12,970 bases of DNA, from the NCBI GenBank assembly GCA_009777365.1, contig WRLZ01000011.1, positions 1 through 12,970 on the forward strand. The letters are read 5' to 3'. This stretch comes from Candidatus Saccharimonadota bacterium (GTDB taxonomy: Bacteria; Patescibacteriota; Saccharimonadia; Saccharimonadales; Saccharimonadaceae). The notes under the pieces are model-generated. The model had not been told where the DNA came from. It did no database searches and saw only the letters and a program-made list of their open reading frames with translations. Shown here piece after piece: positions 1 to 4,240 of the stretch. Positions within the stretch are counted from its first letter, which is position 1; each line of letters starts with the position of its first letter. A program made the translations under genes and the position numbers.

Positions 1-209
1 TTCTGGTACTGATACTTACCCCAGTCGATGAGTTTTACTACTGGTGGATTGGCGGCAGGGGAGATCTCTACGAGATCTACTTTGTCCCTCTCGGCCAAAG
101 CACGAGCCTCAGTAATGGACATGACGCCGAGTTGTGAGCCGTCAGCGTCAACAACGCGAACCTCCTTGCTTTTTATGGCCTCGTTGATTCGAATTTGACT
201 ACTATTCAA
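1..209 (-). CDS. infC: Translation initiation factor IF-3, N-terminal part (cut by window edge)
   Basis: IF-3 binds the 30S subunit, keeps it apart from 50S and checks start-codon/initiator-tRNA pairing. Only the first 69 codons are in the window. The translated start (N-S-S-Q-I-R-I-N-E-A-I) leads into the IF-3 N-domain pattern: KEVRVVDADGSQLGV, then MSITEARALAERDKVDLVEI, then SPAANPPVVKLIDWGKYQ. The start is a TTG at 209, preceded by AAGGAG eight bases upstream. An in-frame TAA lies eight codons before it and there is no ATG or GTG between, so TTG is the only usual start. Rare starts are common for infC because IF-3 represses its own message by rejecting poor start codons. Its promoter is 278-306, giving a leader of about 60 bases. 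The C-domain lies outside the window. Confidence 0.93.
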   Translation of the reverse strand, partial: MNSSQIRINEAIKSKEVRVVDADGSQLGVMSITEARALAERDKVDLVEISPAANPPVVKLIDWGKYQYQ

Positions 210-277
210 GCTCGTTACTCCTTGTTTTCCTTACTGATGTTCCATTAGAGCATAGCATCGCTACTACACTCCCACCC

Positions 278-306
278 AGTATAGCACATCTGCGAAAAAA
301 TTGCAA
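278..306 (-). promoter_or_regulatory. infC promoter (TTGCAA-17-TATACT)
   Basis: On the minus strand, -35 TTGCAA (301-306) and -10 TATACT (278-283) are separated by exactly 17 bases. Transcription should start near 271. The same two hexamers and spacing occur at the yifB promoter (1943-1971), so this appears to be the housekeeping promoter form here. The promoter sits just beyond the yifB stop codon, so infC need not depend on readthrough from yifB. Confidence 0.75.
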
Positions 307-327
307 GCAGATTCCAGTTAAACCAAA

Positions 328-1923
328 TCACATTTTTATCTCTTGCCGGTACTGCAATGCCTCGCCAACATGCTTCACGCTTATCTCTTCGTCGCCCGAC
401 AAATCGGCTATTGTCCGAGCCAATTTCGCTACCTTGAAGTAGCTGCGGGCGCTAAGTGATAGTTTCCTGCCAGCATCGGCAAGTAGGCCTAGCACATTAT
501 CGGATAACCCGAGCTTATTTTTTACATAATCCGACGTCATATTGCTATTATAAAAATTACAACACCCGAAGCGTTTATGTTGCCTATCACCAGCCGAACA
601 GATGTCGAGTATAGCCTTTTTATGTTGTGTTTTTGACAACACTCTATTCTGGCATGCTTCGATTAAGTCGTCGCTATTCACTCTCGCTACATTAACCACC
701 ATATCAAAACGATCGAGGAGCGGCCCTGAAAGTTTCTTATTGTAGGCATAAATTTGCGTCTGCGTGCACTTGCACTCGCGGGTAGAATCGCCCAAGAATC
801 CACAAGGGCATGGATTCATAGTAGCCATTAGAAGAAAATCCGCAGGATAGGAAATCTTTGCGTTCGCGCGGCTGATGGTGATTTTCCTGTCCTCCAATGG
901 TTGACGAAGCGCTTCCAATACGGATCTCGGGTATTCTGGAATCTCATCCATAAATAGTATCCCGTGGTGCGCCAAACTGATCTCTCCAGGTTCCGAGCGG
1001 CTTCCTCCGCCTATTATCGCCATAGACGAAGCCGTATGATGCGGGCTTCTAAAAGGCCTCAAAGGCTTGCCCTTATACGGACTTGTTAGGTTGTAGAGCT
1101 TAACCACGTCAATCTCCTCGCCAGGCGTTAGCGGCATCAAGAGGTTTTGCGCCACCCTCGCAAGCATGGTCTTCCCGGACCCAGGCGGACCATGGAAAAG
1201 GATGTTATGCCGTCCCGCCAAGGCAATAACGAGAGCTCTTTTTGCCATCTCTTGGCCCAAAATATCATCCAAAAACGGACCTTCTGGTTTTTGAGGGCGC
1301 CAGCCTGCCCGGGGTGTTCTTTGCTCCTCCAAATGTTGTAATTTTTGTTCTGTAACAGATCTATTTCTTGAAGATGTTGTAATTTTTACAACACCACTCT
1401 TAGCGCTAGGTTCTATCAAAAAAGCTACCAAATCGGCTAATTTTTCCACGCCAATAATCTCTACGCCCTCCACGAGTTTTGCTTGGTCAACATTTTCGAC
1501 CGGAACAAAAACTCTCGCTAATTTCTCGTTCTTTGCGGCCTCGACAATATTGATAATTCCACCTACGGCTCGAAAAGTCCCATCCAAGGCCAACTCGCCC
1601 GCGAAAAGAAATTTTCTAATATCCTCGTTTTTAATAAGCCCCTGCCGCGTCATTATCGATACCGCAATAGCCATATCCAAATGCGTCCCGTCCTTGCGGA
1701 GCTCGGCTGGCGCCAAATTAACAACCAACTTGCGATTCGGAAAGTCAAACCCAGAGTTCTTTATAGCGCTTCTTATCCTCTCCTTGGACTCCTCGACAGT
1801 TTTGTTTGCCATCCCTACCATGGCAAATCCAGGCAGGCCATTACTGGTGTCCGCCTCTACCTCTATTATTTTCCCATCAAAACCCATGGGCAGGGCACTC
1901 ATCACTTTGCTTACACCTAACAT
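328..1923 (-). CDS. yifB: YifB/ComM family Mg-chelatase-like AAA+ ATPase
   Basis: A 531-residue protein, normal for the YifB/ComM family. ComM is a hexameric helicase that extends branch migration when incoming single-stranded DNA recombines during natural transformation. The N-terminal ChlI-like domain (about 1-165) carries the family start FDGKIIEVEADTSNGLPGF and a later KERIRSAIKNSGF. A charged linker follows (about 180-220). The AAA+ core has Walker A GPPGSGKT (245-252), Walker B LFMDE (D326, E327), a Cys cluster after MNPCPCG, and SGPLLDRFD as arginine-finger region. The C-terminus matches the Mg-chelatase C-domain. I chose ATG 1923 over ATG 1941: TAGGAG lies just before 1923, the family begins there, and the promoter at 1943-1971 would start RNA near 1936, after the upstream ATG. 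The stop is TGA. Three copies of a TGTTGTAATTT motif lie inside the gene. Confidence 0.93.
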   Translation of the reverse strand: MLGVSKVMSALPMGFDGKIIEVEADTSNGLPGFAMVGMANKTVEESKERIRSAIKNSGFDFPNRKLVVNLAPAELRKDGTHLDMAIAVSIMTRQGLIKNEDIRKFLFAGELALDGTFRAVGGIINIVEAAKNEKLARVFVPVENVDQAKLVEGVEIIGVEKLADLVAFLIEPSAKSGVVKITTSSRNRSVTEQKLQHLEEQRTPRAGWRPQKPEGPFLDDILGQEMAKRALVIALAGRHNILFHGPPGSGKTMLARVAQNLLMPLTPGEEIDVVKLYNLTSPYKGKPLRPFRSPHHTASSMAIIGGGSRSEPGEISLAHHGILFMDEIPEYPRSVLEALRQPLEDRKITISRANAKISYPADFLLMATMNPCPCGFLGDSTRECKCTQTQIYAYNKKLSGPLLDRFDMVVNVARVNSDDLIEACQNRVLSKTQHKKAILDICSAGDRQHKRFGCCNFYNSNMTSDYVKNKLGLSDNVLGLLADAGRKLSLSARSYFKVAKLARTIADLSGDEEISVKHVGEALQYRQEIKM

Positions 1924-1942
1924 AATTTCTCCTACGCCCATC

Positions 1943-1971
1943 AGTATATCGCAGGTCGCGAACTATTGCAA
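1943..1971 (-). promoter_or_regulatory. yifB promoter, sharing its -35 box with the tmRNA promoter
   Basis: The minus strand reads TTGCAA (1966-1971), 17 bases, TATACT (1943-1948). The predicted start site near 1936 gives a short leader of about 13 bases that holds the yifB Shine-Dalgarno. TTGCAA is its own reverse complement, so the same six bases are also the -35 box of the plus-strand promoter. Confidence 0.75.
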
Positions 1972-1994
1972 GCATAAGCGTTTTGTGGTACAAT
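1966..1994 (+). promoter_or_regulatory. tmRNA (ssrA) precursor promoter, divergent from yifB
   Basis: The plus strand reads TTGCAA (1966-1971), 17 bases, TACAAT (1989-1994), so transcription should begin near 2001. The first gene downstream is tmRNA at 2116. That implies a precursor with a 5' leader of about 115 nucleotides that must be removed, normally by RNase P. The two polymerases cannot both occupy the single shared -35 box. Confidence 0.7.
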
Positions 1995-2004
1995 ATGGGT
2001 CAGT

Positions 2005-2109
2005 ATCGGCTTTAGCCGATGCCGTAGGCTCAATACCGGGGTCCCCGCGCAGCAGGGGTGGCTTGGTAGCGAAGGAGGATTCACTCCGACTGAAGCGAAT
2101 GCAGCCTAC
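2005..2109 (+). ncRNA. Structured leader element A upstream of tmRNA
   Basis: The stretch between the ssrA promoter and mature tmRNA folds readily. Hairpin 1 is ATCGGC (2005-2010) with GCCGAT (2015-2020) around a TTTA loop. A seven-pair helix GTAGGCT (2024-2030) with AGCCTAC (2103-2109) closes the rest. Inside are GC-rich hairpins, including CCCC/GGGG around 2042-2058 and a GGAG/CTCC hairpin around 2079-2092. The same order of elements, with identical stretches such as GCAGCCTACA, recurs at 3354-3421 (element B). It has no recognisable family. It may be only a processed precursor leader, or a separate RNA element. An open frame crosses it but looks like a shadow. Confidence 0.5.
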
Positions 2110-2115
2110 AGATTA

Positions 2116-2511
2116 GGGGCTGACCAAACTTTGACGGTAATTTAACAGATTATACTAGCAAGTCGCTTGGATAAGCGTAATAAAACCAAATTAAATGCAA
2201 ACGCATTTTCAAAGGTAAAAACTACTGTTGCTAACTTGTTTAGCTTCCCAGTTTTTGCCCCAGTTTTGGCTTAATAATTCCAAAACCATCCGTTCTTTTG
2301 CTCACAGTAGGGCAAAGATCGGGTGTCATATTTTACTACTGTTAAGACGCTAAACTAATCAATCCGTAGCGTCGGATCACTTGTGATTGAAAATACACTG
2401 GTAGAGTTTGTTTGTTCTTATTGCCAGATGTATTAACAAAGACGAACTAAGCTTGTAGATTGTATAATCCGTCATTATCGGACCGGAGGGAAGTACTCCG
2501 CAGCTCCACCA
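2116..2511 (+). ncRNA. ssrA: Transfer-messenger RNA (tmRNA)
   Basis: tmRNA with SmpB rescues ribosomes stalled on broken messages and tags the product for proteolysis. The acceptor stem is GGGGCTG (2116-2122) with CAGCTCC (2501-2507), followed by ACCA (2508-2511), so the CCA is encoded. TTTGACGG near 2130 matches the conserved 5' domain. Helix P2 is perfect: GATTATAC (2148-2155) with GTATAATC (2462-2469). A tag frame runs 2197-2277. Downstream are pseudoknots: GACGCTA/TAGCGTC with ATCC/GGAT, and CTGG/CCAG with TTTGTT/AACAAA. CTAAGCTTGTAGA near 2447 is the usual 3' domain sequence. Length 396 is typical. Odd point: the T-arm CGGAG/CTCCG closes a GGAAGTA loop, not the near-universal TTCRANY. 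The precursor starts near 2001. Confidence 0.95.
2197..2277 (+). other. tmRNA tag reading frame (25-residue proteolysis tag)
   Basis: The likely resume codon is GCA at 2197, about 20 bases after the PK1-like region (CGCTT/AAGCG, 2164-2177). The frame reads ANAFSKVKTT, then VANLFSFP, then VFAPVLA, and stops at a double TAA (2272-2277). The tag is 25 residues against 10 in E. coli. It ends in VLA, not the usual LAA or ALAA, and its C-terminal half is very hydrophobic. The A-N start and the double stop support the frame; the resume codon itself is inferred. Confidence 0.75.
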
Positions 2512-2530
2512 GTAATAATTTCGATCAACT

Positions 2531-2553
2531 ACCACTAATAAAGGGTGGTTTTT
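2531..2553 (+). terminator. Intrinsic terminator of tmRNA
   Basis: ACCAC (2531-2535) pairs with GTGGT (2545-2549) around a nine-base loop and runs directly into T residues (2549-2553). It lies 20 bases after the tmRNA CCA end. Confidence 0.7.
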
Positions 2554-2554
2554 G

Positions 2555-2667
2555 CATTCTGGTTCCGATGAAGCCCAAGGAAGAATTGAGCCACGGACTG
2601 AGGCGTATCCAGCATACGCCGAAGGAGTAGCGGAGATTCTGACATAGGGATTCGCGGAAATGGAATG
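2555..2667 (+). ncRNA. Candidate rod-shaped small RNA with central bubble
   Basis: The 113 bases can fold into one rod. Outer stem 2555-2567 with 2655-2667 has 12 of 13 positions paired, two of them G-U. Stem 2570-2576 (GAAGCCC) with 2647-2653 (GGGATTC) has six of seven. Stem AGAATT (2582-2587) pairs with GATTCT (2635-2640). A 14 by 14 unpaired bubble follows, then a perfect apical hairpin GGCGTAT/ATACGCC (2602-2620). A strong terminator begins three bases later. The layout (rod, symmetric central bubble, terminal hairpin, terminator) recalls 6S RNA, but it is short and I see no family-specific sequence. A non-autonomous inverted-repeat element is an alternative. No clear promoter of its own is visible; readthrough from tmRNA is possible. 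Confidence 0.4.
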
Positions 2668-2669
2668 AG

Positions 2670-2700
2670 AAAACCCCTGTCTGCGAGAATCAGGGGTTTT
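2670..2700. terminator. Bidirectional intrinsic terminator
   Basis: AAAACCCCTG (2670-2679) pairs perfectly with CAGGGGTTTT (2691-2700), and TCT/AGA inside can extend the stem. It has a T run on either strand. It can end plus-strand RNA from the tmRNA side and minus-strand RNA from the promoter at 2804-2832. Confidence 0.85.
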
Positions 2701-2797
2701 CGATTTAGTGATGAATGTGTTTGTGTTTAGTGATGTGAAGAGTTTTTGAAATTCTTTTTTGTTTTTGGCTTTTGATAAATTTTTTATATCAAAAGCT
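2670..2797 (-). ncRNA. Candidate minus-strand small RNA
   Basis: The minus-strand promoter at 2804-2832 predicts a start near 2797. The RNA would open with a perfect ten-pair hairpin (GCTTTTGATA with TATCAAAAGC, 2768-2796, nine-base loop). It continues through about 65 bases of unpaired A/C-rich sequence and ends in the CAGGGG/CCCCTG terminator (2670-2700), for a total near 128 nucleotides. There is no ATG in it on this strand. Promoter, 5' stabilising hairpin, open middle and terminator are what a trans-acting sRNA looks like. No known family is recognised. Confidence 0.55.
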
Positions 2798-2803
2798 ACT
2801 ACT

Positions 2804-2832
2804 ATAATATACTAAAATTATAACAAAGTCAA
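2804..2832 (-). promoter_or_regulatory. Promoter of the minus-strand small RNA
   Basis: The minus strand reads TTGACT (2827-2832), 17 bases, TATTAT (2804-2809), each one base from the sigma70 consensus. The only thing downstream before the terminator at 2670-2700 is the non-coding stretch described as a small RNA. Confidence 0.65.
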
Positions 2833-2850
2833 TACATTTTTTATAAAAGG

Positions 2851-2869
2851 TGTTGTAATATTTACAACA
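2851..2869. promoter_or_regulatory. Operator-like dyad TGTTGTAA-N3-TTACAACA
   Basis: A perfect inverted repeat of eight bases per arm with a three-base spacer lies about 19 bases upstream of the -35 box of the minus-strand sRNA promoter and 160 bases upstream of the plus-strand promoter at 3029. The same dyad occurs at 1375-1393 inside yifB. Single arms occur at 554-564, 1334-1344 and 6714-6724. Confidence 0.5.
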
Positions 2870-3028
2870 ATATGTGGAAAACTTTAACCTATTTATTTTC
2901 GTACAAATTTATCGACGAAGTCGATTCCGCAAGCCCTCGAGGGCCTTTCTAGAAGCCTCTTTGGCGCCAGGCTTTTCAAGATATGCTGGATAGGGTATAA
3001 AAAAGTTGAACATTTTACCCAAAAACCC

Positions 3029-3057
3029 TTGACATGCCGATTTCTTTACTATATAAT
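3029..3057 (+). promoter_or_regulatory. Perfect consensus sigma70 promoter
   Basis: TTGACA (3029-3034), 17 bases, TATAAT (3052-3057): all twelve consensus positions are met. Transcription should start near 3064. No protein gene begins within 670 bases, so it most likely drives a stable RNA. Confidence 0.8.
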
Positions 3058-3353
3058 GAAAACGTAATACTTTACATAAACCAAAACCAAACAAATAACT
3101 AAGCACCTTAAAACCAATGGATTAAACAGATATCAACAACTTTTGGCGTAGAAAAGGTGTCCGCTGCGTTCAACTTTAATAGTAGGGGCCACCTAGGCTC
3201 CGCCAAAAGCGTTGAGCGCGTGCTCTCATATCTCACAGCTTGAACCTTAACGAAACAAAAACTGTAAACAAACTGAAAAACCAAACGACCAGATAACCAA
3301 AAACAGACTTGAGCTGGAAAAAGAAACAAACCTAAAACCGGAAAATACCAAAT

Positions 3354-3421
3354 CGGCGCTAGCGCCGCAGGCTCTTTAGTAGTGAGTCCGAATTCACTTC
3401 GGACGAACGATTGCAGCCTAC
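3354..3421 (+). repeat. Element B, second copy of the tmRNA-leader element
   Basis: CGGCG-CTAG-CGCCG (3354-3367) is followed by AGGCTC, then a perfect seven-pair hairpin GTCCGAA/TTCGGAC (3386-3404) with loop TTCAC, then GCAGCCTAC, whose AGCCT pairs back with AGGCT (3369-3373 with 3415-3419). Element A (2005-2109) has the same order: a GC hairpin on ATCGGC, GCCGTAGGCTC, a hairpin containing GATTCACT, and GCAGCCTACA. Element A carries about 35 extra bases between the second and third parts. Confidence 0.5.
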
Positions 3422-3485
3422 AAACTATTGCAAAAGAGAAGAGAATACAAGGGCTTTTGTCCCCTTACGAGGGGGCGGTCAAACA

Positions 3486-3561
3486 GATTAAGTTGGCGGG
3501 ATAACGGTCGCGACGATTAGTTAGATTACAATAGGTCGCTCTACCGCCTGCCAATTTAATC
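3486..3561 (+). other. Long stem-loop inside the candidate large RNA
   Basis: GATTAAGTTGGC (3486-3497) pairs with GCCAATTTAATC (3550-3561), twelve pairs with one G-U. Inside, CGGT (3505-3508) pairs with ACCG (3543-3546), and GCGAC (3510-3514) with GTCGC (3535-3539), around a 20-base loop. TTTAATCC (3555-3562) can alternatively pair with GGATTAAA (3119-3126), 430 bases upstream, so two exclusive folds are possible. Confidence 0.55.
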
Positions 3562-3707
3562 CATATCATTACAATCCATAAATAGTTGGTTGCGATTACT
3601 GATTAACTTAGGTAATCGCGTCGGAAGCCATTTTACGTAGCCATAAACTGAAAACCGAGGTAGGGTAAGTAGGCGGTTACATTGAGCATTAGTTGGAGAA
3701 GTCCGAC

Positions 3708-3735
3708 TTGAACTTTTTAGACATAAGCGTATAAT
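3708..3735 (+). promoter_or_regulatory. Promoter of the small membrane protein gene (leaderless)
   Basis: TTGAAC (3708-3713), 16 bases, TATAAT (3730-3735). Only six bases separate the -10 box from the ATG at 3742, so the RNA should start at or next to the start codon. No Shine-Dalgarno is present upstream of that ATG. Confidence 0.65.
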
Positions 3736-3741
3736 AAGCTT

Positions 3742-4110
3742 ATGAGACGTGGCATAAGTAGATTCTTGGCACTCATCAGTGCAATTTCGGGGGTAGTTTT
3801 AGTAGTTTTGATCAACACGACTTCACCAACAGAGGTTGGTTTGTTCGGCGTATTTTTACTGTTCGTTCTGCTTTATTTCACTTGCCTTGGCCTCATCTAT
3901 CTTATTCTGAGTGGTCTCCGTAAAATCCAGTGGTACCTTTCAAGTAAGAGTACAGAAAGCCGAAAATCGCTTTGGCCTTATGCAATATCCGGCGCCTTTC
4001 TTCCTCTAATTCTCCTGTCTCTTCGCTCTTTCGGTAGTCTTAATTTCTTTGGTGCAGCTGCCTGTCTTTCAGTTCTGGCCATAGTCTGGTTTTTAATATC
4101 AAAACAATAG
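3742..4110 (+). CDS. Small membrane protein of unknown function, four predicted helices
   Basis: I do not recognise a family. The 122-residue protein starts MRRGISRF and is mostly hydrophobic. Four likely membrane helices lie at about 8-25, 33-59, 76-95 and 101-118. The loop between helices two and three is positively charged (RKIQWYLSSKSTESRK), which would place it inside the cell with both termini. There is no signal peptide cleavage site, no Cys pair and no catalytic motif. The ATG is taken because TATAAT lies six bases upstream and there is no ribosome binding site, as in a leaderless message. The next gene, the coupling-type ATPase, starts 130 bases downstream on the same strand with its own promoters; a functional link is possible but unproven. 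Confidence 0.7.
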   Translation: MRRGISRFLALISAISGVVLVVLINTTSPTEVGLFGVFLLFVLLYFTCLGLIYLILSGLRKIQWYLSSKSTESRKSLWPYAISGAFLPLILLSLRSFGSLNFFGAAACLSVLAIVWFLISKQ

Positions 4111-4126
4111 TGTATTGAGCTTATGC

Positions 4127-4155
4127 TTGCATTATGAAATAAACGCCTTTATAAT
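4127..4155 (+). promoter_or_regulatory. Upstream promoter of the coupling-ATPase gene
   Basis: TTGCAT (4127-4132), 17 bases, TATAAT (4150-4155), giving a start near 4162. The -35 context GCTTATGCTTGCA is identical to that of the yifB promoter on the other strand. The RNA would begin inside the stem-loop at 4160-4202. Confidence 0.65.
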
Positions 4156-4159
4156 ATAA

Positions 4160-4202
4160 GCATCTGGGAGAAAAGAAAATTTATTTTCTTTTCAGAAGAT
4201 GC
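4160..4202 (+). promoter_or_regulatory. Strong stem-loop at the 5' end of the coupling-ATPase leader
   Basis: GCATCT (4160-4165) pairs with AGATGC (4197-4202). After a small internal loop (GGGA/AGA), GAAAAGAAAA (4170-4179) pairs perfectly with TTTTCTTTTC (4184-4193) around TTTA. That is sixteen pairs right at the predicted transcript start. It may protect the 5' end or regulate the mRNA. As a terminator for the upstream gene it would be poor, because the T-rich tract is inside the stem. Confidence 0.6.
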
Positions 4203-4212
4203 GCCATATTAC

Positions 4213-4233
4213 ATCATAAAATTATGATATAAT
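4213..4233 (+). promoter_or_regulatory. Extended -10 promoter with overlapping dyad, leaderless start of the ATPase gene
   Basis: TGATATAAT (4225-4233) is an extended -10 box, and the ATG at 4241 lies seven bases after it, the normal distance to a transcription start. No Shine-Dalgarno precedes the ATG. A perfect dyad, ATCATAA-AA-TTATGAT (4213-4228), overlaps the box and could be an operator, although it is AT-rich. There is no good -35 at 17 bases. Confidence 0.6.
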
Positions 4234-4240
4234 ATTAGTT

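Larger units (their letters stand above)
3064..3718 (+). ncRNA. Candidate large structured non-coding RNA
   Basis: About 650 bases follow a perfect promoter with no supportable protein gene. Only one ATG occurs on this strand (3117), followed at once by codon GAT and a stop; about ten would be expected by chance. Many helices are visible: CAAC+TTTTGGCG (3137-3148) with CGCCAAAA+GTTG (3201-3214), enclosing AGGTG/CACCT; CAGCTTGA (3236-3243) with TTGAGCTG (3309-3316); element B (3354-3421); CCCCT-TACG-AGGGG near 3460-3474; the rod at 3486-3561; GCGATTAC/GTAATCGC (3592-3619); AACCG/CGGTT (3653-3678). Between helices the strand is A/C-rich and T-poor. A hairpin AGTTGGA-GAAG-TCCGACT (3691-3708) followed by TTTTT at 3714 may end it, though the T run is five bases late. 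I found no RNase P, SRP or other known RNA signature. Confidence 0.5.

Noticed and set aside
328..330. Possible UGA recoding (code 25) as in Absconditabacteria/Gracilibacteria
   Set aside because: yifB and the mazG-like gene end at TGA exactly where their families end, and none of the coding genes needs UGA as glycine.
1550..2116. Plus-strand 188-codon open frame
   Set aside because: It is the antisense shadow of yifB running on through the tmRNA leader. It ends at the tmRNA and has low-complexity, unprotein-like composition.
2873..2881. DnaA-box-like TGTGGAAAA in an AT-rich region, suggesting an origin
   Set aside because: Only one box-like match; there is no cluster and no dnaA or dnaN nearby. 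Not enough for oriC.
2909..3329. Two short minus-strand open frames (65 codons, 2909-3106; 73 codons, 3108-3329)
   Set aside because: No family resemblance and no ribosome site seen. The first contains a perfect plus-strand promoter in its middle, and the second runs antisense to paired segments of the candidate RNA. The lysine/arginine-rich end of the first (KEASRKALEGLRNRLRR) looks slightly protein-like, so it is not excluded.
3382..3504. Possible GTG-started frame through element B
   Set aside because: No ribosome site; it overlaps strong hairpins and the start of the long stem-loop. A structured RNA explains the region better.
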